A DNA stretch of 64,000 nucleotides, taken from Plazaster borealis. Its lineage: Eukaryota > Echinodermata > Asteroidea > Forcipulatida > Labidiasteridae. The position numbers and the translations under genes are program-made. The notes under the pieces are model-generated. The model was not told where the DNA came from, did no database searches, and was given only the letters and a program-made list of their open reading frames with translations. Location of the stretch: positions 27,804 to 91,803 of the forward strand of contig JAJGQC010000653.1 of NCBI GenBank assembly GCA_021014325.1. The letters are read 5' to 3'. Positions 10,113 to 18,605 of this stretch are shown one piece after another; position 1 is the stretch's first letter, and the number at the start of each line of letters is the position of its first letter.

Positions 10113-10904
10113 GTAGAAATTTAAATTTCGTCACTCTAGCATACCTAATTCAGGAGTTATGGTCAAACTAAGAGCGGAGTTCTTTCCAACCAACCCCCCC
10201 AGTAAAATATTAGTCGCCATTTTGAGTTTTTAAAGTGTGGCCTATTTGAAAATGGTAGGGGTGACATTTTGGACGCTCGTGTCGCTGAGAATTATGCCAC
10301 AGACGCAAAACAAAGACGAACTTAGAGCTCTAATAGGGCTTTCCAGTGGTTTACAGTTTGTGCAAATTCATTAATTTTGTTGAGGATGATATGAGCCTGC
10401 ATACATTGTGTTTGCTTGAAGAACAGCCTAATTTGAGAGGGGTTGAAGGGGTGGGGGTAACGTTTTGGGCACTCGCGTCGCTGAGAATTATGCCAAAGTA
10501 GCAAAACAAAAACGAACTCAGAGCCCTATATTAGGGCTTTCCAGTGGTGTATAGTTTGTGCAAATCCAATAATTTGTTGAGGATGATATGAGCCTTCATA
10601 TATTGTGTTTGCTTTCAGAACAGCTTAATTTGAGAGGGGTTGAAGGGGTGGGGTAACGTTTTGGACACTTGCAGCGCTGAGAATTATGCCACAGAAACAA
10701 AACAAAAACGAACTAAGAGCCCTATATTAGGGCTTTCCAGTGGTGTATAGTTTGTGCAAATCCAATAATTTGTTGAGGATGATATGAGCCTTCATATATT
10801 GTGTTTGCTTTCAGAACAGCTAAATTTGGGAGGTGTTGAAGGGGGTGGGGGTAACGTTTTGGACACTTGCAGCGCTGAGAATTATGCCACTGAAGCAAAA
10901 CAAA

Positions 10905-11545
10905 CATCCAGTCTGCATTTAAGTTGGAATGGCACCCCTCATTCAGTCTGCATGTAAGTTGGAATGGCATCCTCATTCAGTCTGCATCTAAGTTGGAATG
11001 ACATCCTCATTCAGTCTGCATCTAAGTTGGAGTGGCACCCCCATTCAGTCTGCATCTATAGTTGGAATGACACCCCTCATTCAGTCTGCATCTACATGTA
11101 AGTTGGAATGACACCCCTCACTCAGTCTGCATCTAAGTTGGAATGGCATCCTCATTCAGTCTGCATGTAAGTTGGAATGGCACCCCTCATTCAGTCTGCA
11201 TCTACATGTAAGTTGGAATGACACCCCTCACTCAGTCTGCATGTAAGTTGGAATGGCACCCCTCATTCAGTCTGCATCTACATGTAAGTTGGAATGACAC
11301 CCCTCATTCAGTCTGCATCTAAGTTAGAATGACATCCTCATTCAGTCTGCATGTAAGTTGGAATGGCATCCTCATTCAGTCTGCATCTAAGTTGGAATGA
11401 CACCCCTCATTCAGTCTGCATGTAAGTTGGAATGACACCCCTCATTCAGTCTGCATGTAAGTTGGAATGACATCCTCACTCAGTCTGCATCTAAGTTGGA
11501 GTGGCATCCTCATTCAGTCTGCATCTAAGTTGGAATGGCACCCCC
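10905..11545. repeat. Minisatellite, basic period 34 bp, array 3
   Basis: Shorter array of the same unit, starting at the same CATCCAGTCTGCATT junction and ending at the same half MITE. The order of variant units differs from arrays 1 and 2, so it has expanded or contracted separately. Confidence 0.92.
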
Positions 11546-11690
11546 AATTTCATAGAGCTGCTGAACCAAACAATATTACCTAATTGCTTAAAAAACTTTC
11601 TGCTAAGCAAAAATAAGCAGGATACCAGTCACATTTGTACACATGACATCGTCGGCTCAGAACTATAAAAAGGTCCTAAATTATAATGGA
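11544..11690. mobile_element. Truncated MITE (left half), copy 3
   Basis: Same half element as at 2556 and 7343. It runs to AAATTATAATGGAC and then leaves the block homology exactly where copies 1 and 2 have their 335-bp TIR element. Confidence 0.68.
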
Positions 11691-11870
11691 CAAAAAAGTT
11701 TAAATATAAAATAAATTAAAAAAAATAAAAAAATAAAAAATAAATAAAAAAAAAATGTAATGTTTTGTCATGAATTCTCCATTTTCATATTAAATTTGAT
11801 TTTTTTTTTTTTTTTTTTTATTTTATTTACTTTTTTTTAAATTTTTTTTATTTTTTGTTTTTAACGATTT
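11691..11870. repeat. AT-rich low-complexity stretch
   Basis: Long runs of A with scattered T (about 11700-11757), then runs of T (about 11800-11865). It forms the right border of the triplicated block and could be a recombination or assembly breakpoint. Confidence 0.85.
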
Positions 11871-12014
11871 TTTGTCCACGTAACATTAGGACTAAACATT
11901 TGGGGTACACTCATGATTGTAGTTTAATTTGTTACTTGAATTTTAATGTATTTATTGAATTTAATTTACTGAATTTAATTACTATAGTGAATGGCACCCT
12001 CATTGTGTATCTAA

Positions 12015-12181
12015 GGCCCAATTTTATAGAGCTGCTGAAGCACAAAATATTGCTTAACATTTTTCTGCTAAGCAAAAATAAGCGGGATACCAGTCACATT
12101 TGTACACGTGACATGACCTTTTGGCATAATGTTGTTGTACTTCTACACTTTTGTGCTAAGCAGCTCTATAAAATTAGGCCC
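12015..12181. mobile_element. MITE with TIRs, complete copy 1
   Basis: Left end GGCCCAATTTTATAGAGCTG and right end (reverse complement) TTGGGCCTAATTTTATAGAG form inverted repeats of about 35 bp. No coding capacity. It is related at its ends to the 250-bp element at 18356-18605 and gives the full form of the half elements at 2556, 7343 and 11544. Confidence 0.78.
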
Positions 12182-12358
12182 AAGTAAACAAGATCCTGTG
12201 ACCCTCTTTCAAAGAATTATTAGCTGGGGACTGCCTAAATATTTGGGGGTATATTCATGATTGTAGTTTAATTTGTTACTTGAATTTTAATGTATTTATT
12301 GAATTTAATTTACTGAATTTAATTAATATACTGAATGTCACCCTCATTGTTTATCTAA

Positions 12359-12546
12359 GGCCAATTTTATAGAGCTGCTGAAGCACAAAATATTGCTTAA
12401 CATTTTTCTGCTAAGCAAAAATAAGCAGGATACCAGTCACATTTGTACACGTGACATGACCTTTTGGCAGTTAACCTTATTCTGGTAAGCATAATGTTGT
12501 TGTACTTAGACACTTTTGTGCTTAGCAGCTCTATAAAATTAGGCCC
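12359..12546. mobile_element. MITE with TIRs, complete copy 2
   Basis: Same element as at 12015, duplicated with the surrounding unit. It retains the extra internal segment near 12468-12490. Confidence 0.78.
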
Positions 12547-12784
12547 AAGTAAACAAGATCCCGTGAACCTCTTTCAAAGAATTAATAGCTGGGGACTGCC
12601 TAAACATGTGGTGGTATATTCATGATAGCAGTTTAATGTGTTAAATTTTATTGTATTTATTGAATTTAATTTACTGAATTTAATTAAAGCAGCAATGCAT
12701 TGAATTAAGAAGACTGATCTACATGGAGTTTGTATTGTACAACTTGTGTATGCGGGTGGGTGCATGAGCGCGTGCGCTAGCTCG

Positions 12785-12871
12785 TATCAATACAGGATTG
12801 AGAAATTTCGATCTATCAAGACAGGATTGAGAAATTTTGATCTATCAATACAGGATTGAGAAATTTTGATC
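12785..12871. repeat. 29-bp tandem repeat, three units
   Basis: Three head-to-tail units of TATCAATACAGGATTGAGAA plus ATTTCGATC, differing at two or three positions. It leads directly into the cluster of short inverted motifs that follows. Confidence 0.9.
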
Positions 12872-13116
12872 TATGAATGATTGAACATTTCAATCTAAAT
12901 GATTGAATAGTTCAATCATCAGTCTGGATTGGAAAATTTTCAATCCAAATTCGATTGAAGATAGATTGAAAATTTCCACTTAATAGTTTGAAATTCCAAT
13001 GTTTGTGGATTGAAAATGTTCACTCTAAAAAGGATTGATTGTCAATCCGGAAAGATCGTTCCCTCACGGCAATCTGTGCAAGAGTGAAAATTCAATCTTG
13101 ATTGAAATTTCAATCG
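12872..13116. repeat. Cluster of inverted GATTGAAA and TTTCAATC motifs
   Basis: Many short words GATTGAA or GGATTGAAAA alternate with their complements (TTCAATC, TTTTCAATCC) over about 240 bp, so many small hairpins are possible. No protein frame. The origin is unclear; it may be a decayed tandem repeat related to the 29-bp units (which contain GGATTGAGAAATTT). Confidence 0.6.
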
Positions 13117-13150
13117 TCAGAATTAAGAGAGATGGAGCAGGGTGAACCCG

Positions 13151-13258
13151 TGATATGGTCATATTCCTGTAGCCATTGCTTGTGCACAATGGATGGGCCA
13201 TGTGGACCCAGTATATGGTCATATTCCTGTACCCATTGCTTGAGCACAGTGTATGGGG
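13151..13258. repeat. 60-bp direct duplication
   Basis: ATATGGTCATATTCCTGTA at 13153 and again at 13213, followed by CCATTGCTTG in both. A frame of 76 codons crosses it, but I see no family resemblance or conserved pattern. Confidence 0.75.
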
Positions 13259-13483
13259 ACTCCGCGTCTAAGAATATGCACATATTTCGGGCTCAACTCG
13301 CTCCATTAGCCGTGTACAAAATAACCACATAGGAAATCGACCATATCCTCGGTCAAAACGCGATTTTCACCCTGTTTGGGGAATTTGAGTTTTGTTTAAA
13401 TATATAGGTCACAACTTTCAGTAAATAATTTTTGTTGAGGTTTCACAATAATTATATGAGACCTCTTTTCTCATTTAATTTTT

Positions 13484-13521
13484 GTATTTATTTATTTTAT
13501 TTATTTATTTATTTATTTTAT
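13484..13521. repeat. TTTA microsatellite
   Basis: Imperfect run of ATTT and TTTA repeats. Confidence 0.9.
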
Positions 13522-13599
13522 TGATTATGATTTATTTTTTAGGAGGGAGTGATAATATTTTTCCTCCAACTTTGGTTATCCAAATTGGAGGAGCTAAAA

Positions 13600-14162
13600 A
13601 CCAATCCGACGCGCACCGGGCGCGCAGTGTTGAGCACCGCACGCCACTGCTGCGGTGTACAAGTGCCTAGTTTTGTGCACAAAGACATGAGGAAATCATG
13701 TTCCTTTTCACTCTTTATGGAAATTAAATGTTTTCCTCAACGACTTACACGATTTCCTTTCCAGGACATCATGATATACCAATGTAGATCACTGACCACA
13801 GATATTTGCAACAAAATAGAAACCGAATCATCTTGAAAACGGTGCTTGTCTTAGGTGAGTTAGGGGAAAAAGACGCGGAAACTGCATAATATAGTCGACA
13901 TCGGCAGAGCATTTTGTCAGAATTTCAGTATTTTACTCTGTGCTTAATTTTAAAAAATTATCAAGAATGTAGTAAATCGTCATATCATGCAGCCATGTCA
14001 GAGAAATTTCATAGATTGTCGAGGAAGACATTAAATTTCCATAAAAAGTGAAAAGGGAAACGATGTTCTCGTTTCTTTGTGCACAAAATTAGGCACAAGT
14101 ACACCGCAGCAGTGGCGCGCGGCGCCCATGGCGGCACCCAGCACTTGCGCGCCTGGATTGGT
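13600..14162. mobile_element. Fold-back element with arms of about 185 bp
   Basis: The left arm begins ACCAATCCGACGCGC and the right arm ends GCGCGCCTGGATTGGT. The arms stay alignable in inverted orientation through CGCCACTGCTGCGGTGTAC and TTTTGTGCACAAAGA, and out to TTCCTCAACGACTTACACGA on the left and its counterpart on the right. The middle of about 190 bp is unique. This matches a non-autonomous fold-back or long-TIR transposon. The arms differ at many positions, so it is old. A possible flanking direct repeat (GGTCAAAACGCGATTTTCA at about 13352 and 14291) lies well outside the ends and may be older sequence. Confidence 0.72.
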
Positions 14163-15866
14163 GTATATATTGACTGCTGCTGTTGGTAAGAGTTGCAAGG
14201 GAAGGTTTGTTATGACAAAGGTTTCAATACTTTGAGATCCTAAAATCTCATAATTTGCGGTTTTGAAAAAAATATATGAAAAATATTCTGGGTCAAAACG
14301 CGATTTTCATCATGGAGGGGGTTATCTCATAAAGGGTTTTGTTTAAAATAAAGAAACCCACCCATGAGTAAAGCTACATAGTAAACCAAAATTAGTAAAT
14401 ACAAAATAGAAAATATGACGAAGCGTTGGCAATTTTTGTGTTTGAATTAAAACGTAGCGGCAGAATCCACACTACAACCAGGTGCAGAAGCCGAGTCAAT
14501 TCCTATAACAGCGGTCGAGGGCCACCTGTAGACATGTCAAAACATCGTTCGGAACAGGGGGGGCGGAAGGGGTAGCGCCACCAACGCGCCACCTACGTTG
14601 AAAATAATCTCATTCGACTTTTGCGACGTGCATGGACTGGTCGAAGCTACACAACAAAACACGTCCTAGTACATGTACTAAACACAGGGTATACACATTC
14701 CCTATATGTGTGTGTACATGTAGCTATCGTACAGGATTTGAATTACACGCGTGCCGTTAAAAATGCTTGGGCGAGTCCATTTTATCAGAGGGTATTGTTA
14801 TCTTCAAATCTTGTAAATTCACCAAATTTTTATACTAGAGAGAACATTCGTAAATGGGTTTGTTTGCGTTACCAACTGCTTCAGTAATTTGATAATTTGA
14901 TAAACAACATACATTTAACGTAAACGACATGTATTACATATCTGTGTACTTTGCCTCATAATTAATATTACCTGCGGCAAATGTTCCCGTCCGTTGACAT
15001 CCGTTTGACGGACGATCGTTTGCACGCAAACCATAGGGGAAACCATTTCCTCAAAAAACATAAAAATAGTGAAATATCTTGAGGATGTACCGAGGGATTT
15101 TGTTTAAACTTACAGAAATGAAAGATCTATCCCTGAATATTACGTTCAGCGAACAAAATCAGAGGATGAACGATACGAATTTTCACATTTTGTCGATATT
15201 TTTAGCCATTTTAGGGGAGACGTTTTGTAATGAACCAACTGAAAATTTTCGGTAATATTTTTACGCATTTTACATAAAAATAACCACCTGAACAATTGAA
15301 AATGCTATTATAATATATACTGTTATGTTTGCAGTGCTGTTAAAGAGAAAATTTTAATGGTATACATGGTTTTCTTTTTCTTTTTTAATTGTCTTCACCT
15401 CTTTTTAAAATGGAGTGTGCCCAAACCGCGACTGCAATTTCTTGCGCAATACCCCTTCCGTCCCCCCCAGTTGGGAATGACTGATTTTTGTCCATTACCT
15501 TATTGATATTTGATATTTGAGTCACCGTCCTATACTTCTTGTATGTCCTTGCGTCCTGCCTGACACTATTCAATCCTTACACCAGCTCTTTAGTGAGTCC
15601 TAGCCTCAAGCTTTTTGTTTAATTTCCTACTTCTTCCAGAGGTTCTTTTCCCCCCATAATGTGAAGACACGTGCCTTTTGGCCTTTAAAATTATTAGCGT
15701 AAACAAGGGTTTTGAACTAAAGATGTTGCACTTTGCATTCTTAACAATTTTATATAACTCTTTTGACAGTTCTGCCAAATTCCTCTGTCCACCCAGACCT
15801 ATTCCTCACACTGCGATTCCCACGAACATGTCCTTAGCCTGTGTCGAATTAATAGGGAAATTAATA
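14163..15866. other. No recognisable gene
   Basis: About 1.7 kb of AT-rich sequence. Short open frames exist (for example 14621-14887 plus and 15385-15573 minus), but they show no family motif and no exon-like borders I would trust. No tandem structure or clear inverted repeat was seen. Confidence 0.6.
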
Positions 15867-15999
15867 GGGTGAGTTAAGACCCAGTAACTGGGGCGCTGTA
15901 CTCCTTTTTTCGAAATTTTGACATTATCGGTCGTACTAGCGCCCCAACGTATCGAAGTATTTTGCACGAGGGATCTTCATTCAAGGCCCTTTTCCCACC

Positions 16000-16052
16000 C
16001 TCGGCTTGGGCTCCGGCTCCGGCTTGGGCTCCGGCTCCGGCTTGGGCTCCGT
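16000..16052. repeat. GC-rich minisatellite inside the Mutator-like element
   Basis: CTTGGGCTCCGGCTCCGG repeated about three times. It gives repetitive Gly/Ala or Leu/Arg frames on the two strands, which are not evidence of coding. Confidence 0.85.
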
Positions 16053-16229
16053 CACCAATTAAGGAGCAGTGCACATTTGCATGGATTTTCCAGATCAAAC
16101 GAAGCCTGGAGCCGGCCGGAGACGGAGCCTGAGCCGAGGTTTGGAAAAAGCCCCAACTCTCGGCTGGATTTTAGACGGGTGCTCTGCTAACCGTGACGAC
16201 TACGCGGTTTGAGGTAGGGCACCCTTCGA

Positions 16230-16355
16230 TTAGACGGGTGCCTTGCCTCAACCGTGATAACTGCGCGGTTGAGGCAGGACACCTGTCTAATTTTAGACGG
16301 GTGTCCTGCCTCAACAGCCCTGTTATCACGGTTGAGGCAAGGCACCCGTCTAAAT
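16230..16355. repeat. Alternating inverted repeats inside the Mutator-like element
   Basis: GACGGGTGCCTTGCCTCAAC, its complement and close variants follow each other about four times, and can fold into strong stem-loops. The same arrangement lies at about 20845-21095 and a remnant at 23083-23145. Confidence 0.8.
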
Positions 16356-16582
16356 TGAAAATCCTTCGTGGCGGGAAAATACAACGGCACGCTGTTCGAC
16401 CGATAATGTCAACATTTTGAAGAAAAAAAAGTACAGCGCCCCAGTTACTGGGTCTAGGGGGTAAGTTGATACTTATCTGTACGGAAAATGGAAATGTTAT
16501 TCAAAATGTATGTTTGTAAAATTCAGTGGTTTGTGTTTTTCACGAGGGCGGCAAGTTTGAAAAGCACATGAGTGTACGAATC

Positions 16583-16737
16583 ATAGCCCCATAAATTGCG
16601 CCTATCCACTTCGTATCATTGGCCCCAGCACCATTGCAATTCTATGTAATTCCTGTAATTTAAATTCTGCTACGTTCTTGATCTTGAATTACGAAAAGGA
16701 TACGAAGTGGATTGGCCCAATTTTAAATAGGGCTATG
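16583..16737. mobile_element. Short TIR element
   Basis: Left CATAGCCCCATAAATTG and right CAATTTTAAATAGGGCTATG are inverted repeats, as are TATCCACTTCGTATC and GATACGAAGTGGATTGG just inside. The flanks GTGTACGAAT and GTACGAACT look like a target duplication. A second left end (CCCCATAAATAGGGCCAATC) follows directly at about 16750. The matching element in the duplicated segment is at about 23367-23527. Confidence 0.65.
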
Positions 16738-17119
16738 TACGAACTTGGCCCCATAAATAGGGCCAATCCACTTCGTATCCTTGGCCCTATCACCAATGCA
16801 ATTCTAGGTATCCCAATTATATTTCTTTGCCCGCTGTAATTTTTGATCCGCGTCTTTCTCGATCATGAAACTTACCGATTAAATGCTACTATTCCTGTAT
16901 ATATATTCTGTAGGATTTGAAACTTTGCATGGTGGAGGTATAACTATGAGAGGTTTGCGGCAACACCATGTGAATATCTCTTTTGAGTAGAGTTGGTTCT
17001 ATATAAATATATATTCTGGTTTATTATTAAAAACAAATACATGGTTGGCAGCCAATGGCTGAAATAACCTTGTTTACAAGTAAAAATTCGTTATTAGTTA
17101 AACAATTTGTATAACATAT

Positions 17120-17494
17120 TTAAAGGTATCGTACACGTTTGGTAATGACTCAAAACAAATATTATTAGCATAAAAACTTACTTGGTAACAAGCAACGGAG
17201 AGCTGTTGATAGTATAAAACATTGTAGGAAACGACTCCCTCTGAAGTAATGTAGTTTTTGAGAAAGAGGTAATTTCTCACTAAATTAATAAAAACTTCTT
17301 GCAAGAAGTTTTTATTCCTATCTGAAAGCACACAAATTTGTACAACAAGGGTGTTTTTTCTTTCATCTTTTTCTTGCAACTTCAATGACCAATTGAGCCC
17401 AAAATTTCACACTTGTTATTGTATGCATATGTTGGGATACACCAAGTGAGAACACTGGTATTTGACAATTTCCAAACGTGTTCAGTGCCTTTAA
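17120..17494. mobile_element. TTAA-flanked MITE (piggyBac- or Kolobok-type target)
   Basis: A 367-bp element (17124-17490) between TTAA sites at 17120-17123 and 17491-17494. Ends AGGTATCGTACACGTTTGG and CCAAACGTGTTCAGTGCCT are inverted. The duplicated segment at 23798-23801 has a single TTAA with no element (CTATTTAAAAAC), which is the expected empty site. The centre holds a 30-bp perfect palindrome at 17287-17316. No coding frame; an autonomous partner is not in the window. Confidence 0.85.
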
Positions 17495-17893
17495 AAACGG
17501 TGCAAATTGTAGATAGCCCGACTACTGGAGTTGTTGTAAAAACCAGGCCTGATAGTGATATTCTTCCTACTTTAGTCCGTTTTCCGAATGTTTTGTCCTT
17601 TGAAAAATCAGAAGAATTTTTGTAATAATAAAGCCTAACAGGTCTGTTAAAGCCCACACCATGTGTACATGTAGGTCAGCCCTTGTACTTAATTTTCAAC
17701 TTTTTTTCCAAGGATCAAATATCATGCCTGAAAAATATCACACATTTTGAGGGAAAGTCAAAATATGCTTTTCGAGTCGCGAGTGTGAATTTTTGTTCAC
17801 ATAATTATTTAAACAACTTGCCCAAAAGCCATACCTTGTCAGGTTCCCTTAACAACTTGACAATAAGGATACGATCAACTGCTAAGATTGAAA

Positions 17894-18072
17894 GGGGACC
17901 AGACTGATTTACTCGGCGTGCCGAGCACAATCTTTGCGCAGAAGGGTGTGAGATGCGCAATCAATGGCCCACGGCCCGCGCTACCGCACTCCGCTACCGC
18001 ATCGCCTTAAATGTACGCAATGATTTCACAAAACCTTGATTGCGCTCGGCGCGCTGAGTTAGTCTGGTCCCC
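17894..18072. mobile_element. MITE with GGGGACCAGACT ends, copy 1
   Basis: Left GGGGACCAGACTGATTTACT and right GAGTTAGTCTGGTCCCC are inverted, and the homology extends into CTCGGCGTGCCGAGC and GCTCGGCGCGCTGAG. No coding frame. A shorter copy lies at 24212-24367. Confidence 0.72.
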
Positions 18073-18355
18073 AATAAATCGTCCATTTTTAGTGCCGTGC
18101 TGAGTCGTGTTGCCATGTACCTCTCCGGCGGAGAGGTAGCTGTCATGGCGGCGTCCATGAGTAGCTAGAAGTACGAGCAGTGAACGCGTGGATTTTGTGA
18201 GAAGAGGAAGAATATCATTCACGTGCTGAAATGCCCGGCTTCGTCACCCAGATAGCTGAGCACGCCAGATAGCTGAGTGAGACCGGGGACACCGGTATGT
18301 AATAATAACGTTGAAAACGAATTTTGTGAACCTATAGACACAATCGGCGACTCCA

Positions 18356-18605
18356 GGGCCCAATTTCATAGATGATAGAGCTGCTAAGCACAAAAATTTG
18401 CTTAGCATAAAATTTCTTCCGTGATAAAAACAGGATTACCAACCAAATTTCCATGTGATTTTCAGGATAAGCAAACAACAGCTGAATACCAGTAACAAGC
18501 AATATGCAACACATGGAAAGTTGGTTGGTAATCGTATTTTTTATCAAGGAAGAAATTTCATGCTAAGCAAATTTTTGTGCTTAGCAGCTCTATGAAATTG
18601 GGCCC
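18356..18605. mobile_element. MITE with TIRs of about 85 bp
   Basis: GGGCCCAATTTCATAG at the left and CTATGAAATTGGGCCC at the right. The inverted match continues through GAGCTGCTAAGCACAAAAAT, AAATTTCTTCC and GATTACCAACC. The left arm has a 7-8 bp insertion (ATGATAG). It shares its outermost ends with the smaller MITEs at 12015 and 12359. No coding frame. Confidence 0.85.

Larger units (their letters stand above)
8361..10904. repeat. Mosaic tandem repeat (A and B units), block copy 3
   Basis: Third copy of the A and B mosaic, more divergent and with a different number and order of units. It leads into minisatellite array 3, but this block copy has no TIR element and no collagen fragment after the half MITE. 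Confidence 0.88.
11880..12690. repeat. Tandem triplication, period 344-365 bp, each start shared
   Basis: TCATGATTGTAGTTTAATTT or a close variant occurs at 11911, 12255 and 12620, followed each time by TTTATTGAATTTAATTTACTG. The first two units contain a complete MITE; the third stops before it and runs into unique sequence. The second unit is about 22 bp longer because its MITE keeps a segment (GTTAACCTTATTCTGGTAAG) absent from the first. Confidence 0.85.
15876..16456. mobile_element. Non-autonomous Mutator-like element, copy 1
   Basis: TIRs of about 40 bp: left AGACCCAGTAACTGGGGCGC at 15877 and right GCGCCCCAGTTACTGGGTCT ending at 16455. The inverted homology continues inward through TTTTGACATTATCGGTCG. 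The left flank is GGGTGAGTT (15867-15875). The right flank is a mutated version, GGGGGTAAGTT, and the related truncated copy at 23242 is followed by GGGTAAGTT. A 9-bp target duplication fits Mutator-type elements. The interior has a short GC-rich tandem repeat and four alternately inverted copies of a GAGGCAGGGCACC-type segment. No transposase frame. Confidence 0.72.
16457..18250. repeat. Duplicated segment, copy 1 (partner at 23243-24430)
   Basis: Starting right after the Mutator-like element, the sequence (TAAGTTGATACTTATCTGTACG and onward) matches the 23.2-24.4 kb region in order and orientation through AAACCAGGCCTGATAGTGAT, CTAAGATTGAAAGGGG and GTGCCGTGCTGAGTC. Copy 1 carries two extra pieces: about 100 bp around 16915-17000 and the TTAA element at 17124-17490. 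The short open frames inside (for example 17382-17657 minus) fall on the transposon and are not genes. Confidence 0.85.

Noticed and set aside
382..10976. Recurring minus-strand frames of 60-84 codons in the first 11 kb (with HHWKAL and similar words)
   Set aside because: They lie on the A and B repeat units, shift or break between copies, and have no known motif.
11855..12187. 110-codon plus-strand frame
   Set aside because: It spans AT-rich sequence and a complete MITE; the residues mirror the TIR sequence.
15874..16420. Overlapping frames with Ala/Gly or Leu/Arg repeats
   Set aside because: Produced by the GC-rich minisatellite and the inverted core of the Mutator-like element on both strands.
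17098..17657. Open frames of 91-95 codons on the minus strand
   Set aside because: They cover the TTAA element and its flanks, and vanish in the empty-site copy at 23.8 kb.
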